Assembly: GCA_013327885.1 (NCBI GenBank)
Contig: JABUMY010000001.1
Location: forward strand, 186,001 to 250,000
Direction: 5' to 3'
From: Flavisolibacter longurius
Lineage (GTDB): Bacteria > Bacteroidota > Bacteroidia > Chitinophagales > Chitinophagaceae
DNA: 64,000 bases
Shown piece by piece: positions 58,301 to 64,000 of this stretch (the first letter of the stretch is position 1; every line of letters starts with the position of its first letter). The translations under genes were made by a program, and so were the position numbers. Under the pieces are notes generated by a model that did not search any database, was not told the origin of the DNA, and saw only the letters and a list, made by a program, of their open reading frames with translations.

Positions 58301-59539
58301 GGCAAAGGTAGAAACCACGGCAAAGGACCGGCAATCACTAACCTGAATCTTTTCTTCTAGCCCGTAGAGATAATCCAGCAGGTTGCCATGTGTTACCATA
58401 ACACCTTTGGGCTTGCCGGTAGAGCCAGATGTGTAAATAACATAGGCCAGGTCTTCCGGTGTAACAACAACTTTGGGTAATTCAGAAGAAGAAATTTTGG
58501 GTAGTTCTTCTTCGCTATTGATCAAAACTTGCTGCCTTTCTTTTTTCTCTAAAAAAGTTGATAAGCTGGCTGCATTTGCATTATCTGTTATGATAACGTT
58601 TGCCGCAGTATCATCAAGGATAGCCAATAGCCTCTCCTTTGGTATTTCCGGATCGATGGGTACATAGGCGCAACCTGCTTTCAAAATTCCCAACATTCCT
58701 GCTATGAATCCGGTGCCCCTTTCCATGCAGATGGGTACCAAAGTGCCGGGTTGTACACCCCTTTTTAGCAAAGCGCTGGCTATTTGCGTAGAGCGAAGAT
58801 CCAACTCCCCATAATCCAGGCTTTCCTTTTCATACACCACGGCAACCGTGTCAGGACGATCATTTACATGCGATGTAAACCTATCAAGGATTGATTGGCC
58901 CGTTGGATACGCAACATGGCTATGATTCAATCCGTCTACGAGGAGATTTTTTTCTTTCTCCGGTAGAATGTTGATCGTGTCAATGCTTTGTTCGGGTGTT
59001 GTCGTGATGGAACGCAAGGCTTCGTGGAAACGTTCCAGAAGAATTTCTGCCGTGAGGTTATGCTGTGTTGTTGTCAGGTTATCGATCGTGATCACTACTG
59101 CCTCCGTGCCAAATGTGACAGTAATTATTCGGTGCAGGGTGGGTACCGATCGTATCCAAACCGGTACAAGATCCTTTTCTGATTCCGTACTCTTTTCAAC
59201 GGTGCTGCTATCCTTAAAGAGAAGTATATCTGTCCAGGCAGATTCAGTACCGGTTTCATTTTGAGCAATAAACGCACTGCATTGCCTTGCCAACGCAGGA
59301 AATGATTCGGATTCGGGAAATTTTTTGAAGAGGGCATTTAAACTTATAATATCCGTACCAGTCTCAGCAACTACATTTTTCTGATGCCGGTAACCAACGC
59401 GAATATGGTCTTGCTCAAATGAACGGTAGTAGACAAGTTGAAAAGCAGCTACAAAAACTGCTGGTAGCTCAATTGCATAGCGGTCTGCAACCCTTTGCAA
59501 TGCTTGTATGGCGTCTTTATCAAGTCGCAATGATTTCAT
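52319..59539 (-). CDS. Hybrid NRPS-PKS-aminotransferase (predicted Asp, malonyl-CoA)
   Basis: A 2406-residue assembly-line protein. Residues about 1-200 look like the C-terminal half of a condensation domain without HHxxxDG. Adenylation follows (about 215-720; YTSGSTGKPKG near 366), then a carrier (FFSLGGSSLLAIK, about 755). The ketosynthase has ACSTSL (about 990), EAHGTATPLGDP and SNMGH. The acyltransferase has GHSIGE (about 1433) and HAFH, the malonyl signature. A second carrier is MGLDSLL (about 1754). The C-terminal class III aminotransferase (about 1900-2390) has FDEIITGFR and YGKVIGGG (PLP Lys about 2186). The pocket code D-L-T-K-I-G-H-I-G-K is close to DLTKVGHIGK (Asp). No KR, DH or ER is present. 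The aminotransferase placement parallels MycA/ItuA, where it makes a beta-amine. Confidence 0.93.
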   Translation of the reverse strand: MKSLRLDKDAIQALQRVADRYAIELPAVFVAAFQLVYYRSFEQDHIRVGYRHQKNVVAETGTDIISLNALFKKFPESESFPALARQCSAFIAQNETGTESAWTDILLFKDSSTVEKSTESEKDLVPVWIRSVPTLHRIITVTFGTEAVVITIDNLTTTQHNLTAEILLERFHEALRSITTTPEQSIDTINILPEKEKNLLVDGLNHSHVAYPTGQSILDRFTSHVNDRPDTVAVVYEKESLDYGELDLRSTQIASALLKRGVQPGTLVPICMERGTGFIAGMLGILKAGCAYVPIDPEIPKERLLAILDDTAANVIITDNANAASLSTFLEKKERQQVLINSEEELPKISSSELPKVVVTPEDLAYVIYTSGSTGKPKGVMVTHGNLLDYLYGLEEKIQVSDCRSFAVVSTFAADLGHTVVFGSLFCGGTLHILSKERASNPALMHDYFATHVIDCVKIVPSHWQALSIGDKLLLPAKKIIFGGEALPVAAVKAIQATGTSCQVINHYGPTETTIGKLLHVVGTHIDYSRQVPLGKPFSNTRVYILSEAKQLCPIGVAGELYIGGDGVAKGYLNSEAMTAERFVADPFHPEENRRLYKTGDLVRWLPDGNIEFLGRIDDQVKIRGYRIEPGEVQAAILQHPSILQCLVMAKQNKVGDKLLVAYIVSESEFDRNGLLQFLQGKLPDYMIPSRIVPLSSLPLTSNGKIDRQSLPDVVSKRPDLPVLYKAPQTVSEKRMAALWETLLDLDKVGVNDNFFSLGGSSLLAIKTIAQLKALYNYDLPVTKLYQLGTIGKMANALDNADEENFLPATEALHASADHEVAVIGMAVRFPGTSTVEDLWTILKEGKETTRFFTDNELDASIPQSLRNDPNYVKVRGVVDNVEEFDAAFFGINPKMAELMDPQQRIFLEIAWEALEGAGYATENNNASVGVFAGCRFNSYYLNNVSSRPDLVDKAGFLQVMTFNDKDYISSRTAYTLNLKGPAVTVQSACSTSLLAVAQAVESIRKGQCTMALAGGAIVTVPVASGHLYQEGAMMSDDGHCRPFDAAAKGTVFSDGAGVVLLKSRKEAEKDGDFIYAVIKGVGINNDGGGKGSFTAPSADGQATAIKMAIADAGVAPSTISYIEAHGTATPLGDPIEMEGLKKAFGQQAKKQFCAIGSIKSNMGHLVTAAGVAGLIKTVLSLHHQQLPASLFYKNPNPNIDFENSPFYVNNTLRSWESETARRAGVSSFGVGGTNVHVVLEEYENSKQQHTPVRTKQLILLSAKTEKSRDAYAKKLAAYLRENKAVDITAVAHTLQSARQQFGARRFLVAETIDELVQKLEAPVTASETKLVKEAAGSVAFLFPGQGSQYLDMGRALYEKEPVFREAIDTCADLLQAEIGKDIRTIIYPQTASEEEEQVLKDTRFAQPALFCIEYALALVWQSWGIKPAAFIGHSIGEFVAAHLAGVFSLADALKLVAVRGRLMSDLPKGSMLSVRKGSAAIEAMLPPEISLAAVNSPNLCVVAGPDSAIENFSKTLEEKGIVNKLLQTSHAFHSHMMDPAIAPFEEVVRSVQLANPTKPIISTVTGQLLANEEATSSTYWANHLRVTVRFADAIKCLCSDGNYSLLETGPRNVLATLARQQTSQKAIVASLEGAENSPADESMLKALGQLWLHGAEPDWTAFNGGQKKQNLRLPTYAFDRKRYWIEKAAQTPIPAAVNNHSPVPETIHPENSQPQKQQMRKEALIEKIKTILEDASGIEMNGVEPEVSFMEMGLDSLLLTQIALILKKEFKLAITFRQLNEDYSNLDRLAAFIDANLPPEEAPSQSMPAPQLVQQIQSQAPPFNFSTNGDTPLGLIAQQLQLLAKQVALLQGSPVPAPMPVSAPTPQSFTVRDNSKSTTNTELTPEEAIEIKKPFGATARIDKQVTTLTPAQKSFLESLVHEYTKKTAGSKAYTQKHRSQMADPRVVSGFKPLTKEIVYPIVINRSKGSRLWDVDGNEYIDVLNGFGSNMLGHQPEAIVRALKEQVDKGYEIGPQHELAGEVCQLVCEATGFDRSALCSTGSEAVLGAMRIARTVTGRPLIVAFNGSYHGIVDEVIVRGSKKLKSFPAAPGILPEAVQNMLILDYGSEESLRIIKERASEIAAVLVEPVQSRRPEFQPFSFLKDLRKLTEITGSALIFDEIITGFRMHPQGVQGITGIRADLATYGKVIGGGLPIGAIAGTKKFMDALDGGWWQFGDASVPEVGVTYFAGTFVRHPLALATAKASLLYLKEKGPSLQQGLTRNTDWLAGTLNAICEQHGMPLHIVHFGSLWKIKFKEEVPYSELLFTLMRLKGIHIMDLFPCYMTEAHTQEDLQAVVRAFRESIQDLIKAGFFPATNAVAAEDFTRFQVPPVEGARLGKDLQGNPAWFVHDPERPGKYLQVDLYE

Positions 59540-59661
59540 TGTTGGACGTACGGATTAAGATTTATTCTCGTTTCAGATTTAATTTTTCTCATAACAAACC
59601 GGTTGTCATCTCGCTCCTGGCACAAACACCAAACACAAAAAGCCTGTTTAAAGGCTTTCAT
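59536..59661 (-). CDS. Possible 41-residue leader peptide before the hybrid synthetase
   Basis: A short frame begins MKAFKQAFCVWCLCQERDD and ends in a TGA that overlaps the synthetase ATG (ATGA). It is Cys-rich (CVWCLC) and basic. A terminator-like hairpin lies over its first codons. It could be a leader peptide of an attenuator, a coupling ORF, or chance. No family match is known to me. Confidence 0.35.
   Translation of the reverse strand: MKAFKQAFCVWCLCQERDDNRFVMRKIKSETRINLNPYVQQ
59637..59658 (-). terminator. Terminator-like hairpin upstream of the synthetase operon
   Basis: On the minus strand AAAGCCT (59658-59652) pairs with AGGCTTT (59645-59639), and the T-run TTTTTG follows. It lies about 100 bases before the synthetase start and has no obvious upstream minus-strand gene to terminate, so attenuation is possible. 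Confidence 0.55.
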
Positions 59662-59895
59662 AGTTGAATTGGTTTTAACACGGTAAGGTGCTGGTTACAG
59701 AAAACGAGCAAAAAGTTTGTAGCAAGCAATCGCTTGTGCGAAAAAATCTGTTTTGAATTATTGGCAATAATAAACCAATAAGAGGCTAAGGTAATTGCAT
59801 AAAATTCAAAATGCAAGTATTTCCATCTTTCCTTTCCCCCTTCGGCACTGAACCTGAGCTCATTGAGCAACTATCCCAACAACGGCATTAGCAGG

Positions 59896-59903
59896 TACAT
59901 TTG
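59896..59903 (+). promoter_or_regulatory. Likely -7 element of the AlkC-like gene
   Basis: TACATTTG matches TAnnTTTG exactly, 17 bases before the ATG at 59921, giving a very short leader. No well-spaced -33 TTTG is seen. Confidence 0.45.
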
Positions 59904-59920
59904 CCCTTCAATTGCACACA

Positions 59921-61018
59921 ATGCCTGAACCGCTAAAAAACGTTTACGACACTCATTTTATCAAACGATTTGCTTCCGTTGCTGCTGCTATCCCGGGGTT
60001 TGGGGCAAACGATTTTCAGGCGGCTGTTTTCGACAATACATGGAATGGCCTTGAACTCAAACAGCGGATGCGCCATCTCTCCTCCGTTTTGCACAGCCAT
60101 TTGCCGGGCGACTATCCTGCCAAGGTCTCTTCAATTCTGCGCATTATTTCTCTTTTGGAAGAGCGGGGCGAAAAGGGCGGCTTTGCATACATGTTTCTTC
60201 CCGATTTTATTGAGCAATACGGGCTGGCCGACCTCGCAACTTCGCTTGCGGCGATGGAAAAGGTGACGCAATTTGCCAGTTGCGAGTTTGCCATACGGCC
60301 TTTTTTACTGGCGCACCCCGAAAAAGTAATGGCGCAAATGCTAGCCTGGAGCCGGCACCCGCATGCCAGTGTGCGGCGATTTGCCAGCGAAGGCTGCCGG
60401 CCGCGATTGCCCTGGGCCATGGCCATTCCTTCGCTGAAAAAAGACCCTTCGCTCCTCCTTCCCATTCTTGAAAACCTAAAGGCGGATGAATCGCTTTTTG
60501 TGCGCCGAAGCGTAGCCAATAACCTGAACGATATTGGCAAAGATCATCCTGCCGTGGTGACAGGCCTTGTGAAAACATGGAAGGGCATTGGTCCTGAAAC
60601 CGACTGGATCATCCGGCACGGTTGCCGTTCGCTTCTGAAAAAAGCCAATGCTTCGGCATATGTTCTCTTTGGCCTGGAAGAGGCTTCCGACTGCCGGTTA
60701 TCAAACCTTGTTATTTCACAACGGCAATTGAAAATTGGTGAACGGCTTCAGTTTTCGTTTGCGCTAAAAACAGGGACTTTACCGCGAAAGATCCGGTTGG
60801 AATATGCCGTTTATTATGTAAAGGCAAACGGCAAGCAAAGCCGTAAGATCTTTCAGCTTACCGAAAAACTATTTCAGCCTTCCCAAACGCATGTTATTAC
60901 CAAGGAGCAGCGCTTCCAGGATTTTACTACCCGTAAACATTACCCCGGTGAACACAAACTGGCCATTGTGCTGAATGGGAAAGAAGTGGCTTCTGCCCAA
61001 TTCATGCTGCAGCCCTAA
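59921..61018 (+). CDS. AlkC/AlkD-like DNA glycosylase with C-terminal Ig-like domain
   Basis: A 365-residue DNA alkylation repair protein built of HEAT-like helical repeats (residues about 1-255). Seen are DNTWNGLELKQRMRHLSSVLHSHLPGDY, MLAWSRHPHASVRRFASEGCRPRLPWA and DESLFVRRSVANNLNDIGKDHP. These match AlkC-type glycosylases, which remove 3-methyl bases without flipping them. Residues about 260-365 form an extra beta domain (LSNLVISQRQLKIGERLQFSF, IRLEYAVYYVKANGKQSRKIF), as in AlkC forms with an Ig-like domain. The start is the ATG at 59921; a TTG nine bases earlier is not needed. Its place beside a biosynthetic cluster might reflect chance. Confidence 0.85.
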   Translation: MPEPLKNVYDTHFIKRFASVAAAIPGFGANDFQAAVFDNTWNGLELKQRMRHLSSVLHSHLPGDYPAKVSSILRIISLLEERGEKGGFAYMFLPDFIEQYGLADLATSLAAMEKVTQFASCEFAIRPFLLAHPEKVMAQMLAWSRHPHASVRRFASEGCRPRLPWAMAIPSLKKDPSLLLPILENLKADESLFVRRSVANNLNDIGKDHPAVVTGLVKTWKGIGPETDWIIRHGCRSLLKKANASAYVLFGLEEASDCRLSNLVISQRQLKIGERLQFSFALKTGTLPRKIRLEYAVYYVKANGKQSRKIFQLTEKLFQPSQTHVITKEQRFQDFTTRKHYPGEHKLAIVLNGKEVASAQFMLQP

Positions 61019-61310
61019 AATTTGTTTGTAAAAGTTTTGACCCAGTTGCTGTCAGTTGCTATCTGTTAAAACAAGTGCATTTACGGCTCTGTCACCGTTT
61101 TGTCATTTCAGACGGCAACTGATTTCAAACGCCTTCCTCCTGACAAAAATCATCTTCCCCCAAGGTGGTGTTAAGCAGTTTTACACTTGTCCTTATCAAT
61201 TTCAAACCGGCAAAAAACCAAATTTTTCCTTCTTCCGTAAACGGATTTTCCCGGTACGGAGCCTCCCGGTGGTTAAACTTTGGTCTCTTTGCAAAAAAAT
61301 ATACCTGATC

Positions 61311-63734
61311 GTGAGAAATGTGATTGTTTTTGGATTGTTGGCTCTCAGCCTGAATGGATTTGCTCAATTTGAAATGGCGTCCGTATCCACCCCCGTTACC
61401 CCTGTTTCCGAAATTCCGGCCGGTGCCATTACCGGTACCGTGCTCACTACCGATAACCAACCGGCTTCTTTTGTTACCGTGATCATTAAAGAAACTGGTG
61501 TGGCCACACTTACCGATGAAAATGGCTTTTTTGCTATCAAAGGCCTGCAAGAAGGTGTGTACACCCTTGAAATTTCGATGGTTGGCCTAAAGCCCCAGCA
61601 AAAGCAGATCGAAGTAAAAAAAGATAAATCCGCATTTGTTTCCATTGCCCTTTCCGAAAATGCCAAGCAACTCACCGAGGTTGTTGTGGTATCGGGCAAG
61701 CGCCTCAACAGCAAGCCGGTTTCCATTGGTAAGATCGAAGTACATCCCATGGACCTGCCGCAAAGCCTTGCGGTTGTAGGCCAGGGACTGATTCGTGAGC
61801 AGCAGGCGCAGCGCCTGGGCGATGTAATTAAAAATGTAAACGGTGTGTATGTAACCACCACCCGCGGCGCTGTGCAGGAAAGCTTTGGCGCAAGGGGTTA
61901 CAGCTTTGGCAACACCAACCTGTTTAAGAACGGTGCCCGTGTCAACTCCGGTACCATGCCCGAAATGAGCTCGCTGGAAAGGGTGGAAGTGCTGAAAGGA
62001 AGTTCCGCCATTTTATATGGCCAGGTGGCACCCGGCGGAATCGTGAACATGGTGACCAAGCAGCCGAAGTTTAATTTTGGCGGCGAAGTATCGATGCGCA
62101 CTGGAAGCTTTGACCTGTACAAACCTTCTTTTGATGTGTACGGACCGCTTTCTTCTTCCGTGGCTTATCGCGTTAACGGTACGTACGAAAAAGCCGGCAG
62201 CTACCGCGATGGCGTGAATTCGGAGCGTTATTATGTAAACCCCTCGCTGCTGTTCAAGCTGAGTGATAAAACCGATATTGTGCTGGAAGGCGATTACCTG
62301 AAGCACGATTTTACCCCTGATTTTGGCATTCCCAGCTGGGATAACACCGAAGTTCCTGAGCTGCCCCGCGGCGCCTTTTTTGGCGAAAGATGGCAGTACA
62401 GCAAGGTTGACCAGGCGACGGCTACCGTTACCCTGCGTCACCGCTTTAACGATGCCTGGAAGTTGAACACCTCTGCTTCTTACCAAAATTACCAGCGTGA
62501 CTACCTGGCTATTGAACGGCTGCAGGCCAAGGCCAACGGCGACCTTGACAGACCCCTAGGCAGGCAGCAAAATGAGGAGAATTATGCTACGGCACAAGTA
62601 AACCTTGTGGGTAAATTTGCCACCGGCACCATGGAGCACAACCTGCTGGCCGGCATAGATGCCGATCTTACGGTAACCGACAACACCGACTTTAGTTTTC
62701 CTTCATCTACCTACGACAAGATCAACATTTTTGACCCGGCCAAATTTGAACGCCGCTCCGGTATTCCCGTAGCTACCGCTATCCGCGACCGCAGGGCCCA
62801 ATCGAACCGCGCCGGTATTTACGTGCAGGACCTGATCAAGCTGTCGCCGAAGTTTAATGTACTGGTGGGCGGAAGATGGTCTTATGTAGAAGCAAAAGGC
62901 ATTGATTCTACCAACCTGGCCACTGGCGTTAAAGTCACCGGTAAATCAAAATACGACAACGCCTTTTCGCCACGGGTAGGTGTGGTGTACAAGCCAACAG
63001 GAACAACATCTGTATTTGCCAGCTATGCCAATTCCTTTACCGTGAACAGCGGGCAGGATATTAACGGAAACGTGTTGCCGCCGTCTATCATCGATCAATT
63101 TGAAGTAGGTGTTAAGAACGAGTTCCTGAACGGAAAGCTTTCTGCAAACGTAACCCTGTATCGTATTGTCAACAACAACCTGGTGCAAACCCTGCCCTTC
63201 CTGCCGGACGGATCGGTGAATACCATTTCAAGCATCAAAGCACTAACAGGACAAACCATCAGCGATGGGGTAGAAGTGGACTTCGCCGCTCACCCGGTCA
63301 AAGGACTTGACATCACCGCCGGCTACAGCTACAACTATGCCCGTTACACCAAAACGCCGGAAAGCACGGGCAGCAACAAAGAAGGCGAACGACTGGTAAA
63401 CAACCCGGCCAACACGGCCAATGGAACGGTGTTTTACACCTTCCACAACACGCCGCTGAAAGGCTTCCGGATTGGCGCTTCGGTGTTTTACATTGGCGAG
63501 CGGTTTGGCGGCTGGAACAACACCACCAACCAATCGCAGGCTTATTCAAGGCTGATTCCCGTAGACGGCTTCACCACGCTTGACCTGTCGGCCGGCTATA
63601 CCTGGAAAAAAGTTTCGCTGCTTGGAAAGGTGGCCAACGTAACCAATACATTCAACTATTTTATGCATGAGAATTACAGCATCAACCCCATTCCGCCAAC
63701 ACAGTTTGTGGCAACGGTTTCCTATAAATTTTAA
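61311..63734 (+). CDS. TonB-dependent siderophore receptor
   Basis: An outer-membrane receptor of about 807 residues. I place the start at the GTG at 61311, which gives a signal peptide (RNVIVFGLLALSLNGFAQ); the frame is open back to 61056 but that part lacks features. A CarboxypepD_reg-like domain follows (ITGTVLTTDNQPASFVTVIIK, GFFAIKGLQEGVYTLEI). The plug has LPQSLAVVGQGLIREQQAQRLGDVIKNV and SLERVEVLKGSSAILYGQVAPGGIVNMVTKQP, a strong siderophore-receptor signature. The barrel ends in FVATVSYKF with the terminal aromatic. It is followed by a PepSY-type gene, so the pair resembles a ferri-siderophore uptake and reduction unit. Confidence 0.9.
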   Translation: MRNVIVFGLLALSLNGFAQFEMASVSTPVTPVSEIPAGAITGTVLTTDNQPASFVTVIIKETGVATLTDENGFFAIKGLQEGVYTLEISMVGLKPQQKQIEVKKDKSAFVSIALSENAKQLTEVVVVSGKRLNSKPVSIGKIEVHPMDLPQSLAVVGQGLIREQQAQRLGDVIKNVNGVYVTTTRGAVQESFGARGYSFGNTNLFKNGARVNSGTMPEMSSLERVEVLKGSSAILYGQVAPGGIVNMVTKQPKFNFGGEVSMRTGSFDLYKPSFDVYGPLSSSVAYRVNGTYEKAGSYRDGVNSERYYVNPSLLFKLSDKTDIVLEGDYLKHDFTPDFGIPSWDNTEVPELPRGAFFGERWQYSKVDQATATVTLRHRFNDAWKLNTSASYQNYQRDYLAIERLQAKANGDLDRPLGRQQNEENYATAQVNLVGKFATGTMEHNLLAGIDADLTVTDNTDFSFPSSTYDKINIFDPAKFERRSGIPVATAIRDRRAQSNRAGIYVQDLIKLSPKFNVLVGGRWSYVEAKGIDSTNLATGVKVTGKSKYDNAFSPRVGVVYKPTGTTSVFASYANSFTVNSGQDINGNVLPPSIIDQFEVGVKNEFLNGKLSANVTLYRIVNNNLVQTLPFLPDGSVNTISSIKALTGQTISDGVEVDFAAHPVKGLDITAGYSYNYARYTKTPESTGSNKEGERLVNNPANTANGTVFYTFHNTPLKGFRIGASVFYIGERFGGWNNTTNQSQAYSRLIPVDGFTTLDLSAGYTWKKVSLLGKVANVTNTFNYFMHENYSINPIPPTQFVATVSYKF

Positions 63735-63749
63735 TTAAACTTTATTCAA

Positions 63750-63783
63750 AAGAGGCAGAACACCGAATGTTTTGCCTCTTTTT
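63750..63783 (+). terminator. Terminator of the siderophore receptor gene
   Basis: AAAGAGGCA (63750-63758) pairs with TGCCTCTTT (63774-63782). The T-run is short (TTTTTG). It lies 24 bases before the PepSY gene, so read-through is possible. Confidence 0.7.
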
Positions 63784-63806
63784 GCATCCGCAAACCTGCA
63801 CTCTTC

Positions 63807-64000
63807 ATGAAAGTTTTTTTTCGCCGCATTCACCTTTATTTAAGCTTTGCCGCCGGCCTGGTCATCCTTATCTGCTGCCTTACCGGGGCGATTCTTGTTT
63901 TTGAAAAGGACCTGATGATGGTCTTTAACAAAGAACGTTATTACGTGGAAGCCACGGGCAACCGGCTGTCGGCCGATAGCCTGGTAAGCAGTGTCAAAAA
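63807..64000 (+). CDS. PepSY-associated membrane protein (partial)
   Basis: The first 64 codons of a gene cut by the window end. It reads MKVFFRRIHLYLSFAAGLVILICCLTGAILVFEKDL, the opening of PepSY-TM (PiuB-like) proteins, with one helix containing an IHLYLSFAAGL-type motif and a following EKDL. Such proteins often sit next to siderophore receptors and are linked to ferric reduction or iron release in the periplasm. The start at 63807 lies 72 bases after the receptor stop, behind a terminator. Confidence 0.85.
   Translation, partial: MKVFFRRIHLYLSFAAGLVILICCLTGAILVFEKDLMMVFNKERYYVEATGNRLSADSLVSSVK

Larger units (their letters stand above)
59540..59920. other. Divergent promoter region between the synthetase and the AlkC-like gene
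   Basis: About 380 bases with the leader frame and hairpin on the minus strand and a -7 element for the plus-strand gene. Apart from these, AT-rich sequence (59740-59820). No Fur-box-like inverted repeat was recognised. Confidence 0.6.

Noticed and set aside
47480-59539. Search for an MbtH-like helper gene and for an export pump in the cluster
   Set aside because: None found in the operon or its immediate flanks; any such gene would be elsewhere.
61056-61310. N-terminal extension of the siderophore receptor
   Set aside because: The upstream 85 codons lack a signal peptide and read like non-coding DNA; the GTG at 61311 gives a clean signal peptide.
1-64000. CRISPR array, tRNA, rRNA, integron integrase, prophage
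   Set aside because: No regularly spaced repeats, cloverleaf-like sequences, integrase or phage structural genes were seen. The repeats found are dispersed and not regularly spaced.

Overview
The window looks like a chromosomal stretch from a Bacteroidota bacterium, most likely a member of the Chitinophagaceae (inferred from gene content, not from a marker gene). Pointers are a T9SS type A sorting domain, promoters of the Bacteroidota form TTTG-N19-TAnnTTTG, a methionine synthase split into two genes, a DUF1800/DUF1501 pair, LytS/LytTR regulation, an Asp/Gly hybrid synthetase cluster and a CarboxypepD_reg-like TonB receptor. Genes sit on both strands in short operons. No rRNA, tRNA, CRISPR array, phage or integrase was seen.

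Layout. 0-8.2 kb: end of a DUF1800 gene, DUF1501 protein, OPT oligopeptide transporter, an IS200/RAYT-like transposase between two inverted copies of a three-hairpin repeat, and two POT peptide transporters. 8.3-12 kb: purD, tryptophan 2,3-dioxygenase and a metallo-beta-lactamase-fold hydrolase, all with a GC-rich hairpin repeat in their coding ends. 12.3-23.7 kb: cell elongation genes (rodA and mrdA on the minus strand, PBP4 and mreBCD on the plus strand), separated by an M13 metallopeptidase, a T9SS cargo protein and a secreted Hcp-like protein. 23.9-26 kb: Ig-like lipoprotein and recR. 26-29.4 kb: an unusual minus-strand set with an I9-like small protein, a subtilase, an unknown protein and a lysozyme-like protein. 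29.8-33.7 kb: split metH behind a long leader. 33.8-42.8 kb: DUF5694 protein, LytS/LytR pair, small membrane proteins, two tandem HAD hydrolases, SemiSWEET, LOG-family protein, orphan GroES-like protein, OmpR-type regulator and a YcxB-like protein. 43-47.4 kb: ileS followed by a DksA-like protein with a histone-H1-like tail.

47.5-59.7 kb is the most interesting part: a compact minus-strand biosynthetic operon. It encodes a 2406-residue hybrid synthetase (partial C, A, PCP, KS, AT, ACP, aminotransferase), a 1392-residue-frame NRPS (C, A, PCP, TE with a Cys in the nucleophile motif) and an Sfp-type phosphopantetheinyl transferase. The binding-pocket residues I read by eye suggest Asp for the first A domain and Gly for the second, and the AT motif suggests malonyl-CoA. 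The product would be a small Asp-acetate-Gly molecule with an extra amine. A divergent AlkC/AlkD-like glycosylase, a TonB-dependent siderophore receptor and a PepSY-type membrane protein follow, which raises the possibility of a metallophore.

A second theme is repeat DNA. Several short palindromic families sit at gene 3' ends. One has covarying stems around a GGT/ACC loop. It abuts or supplies the stop codons of purD, the MBL gene, tryptophan dioxygenase, rodA, mreD and a response regulator. It also appears as an in-frame insert of about 50 codons inside metH and as an N-terminal insert in the dioxygenase.
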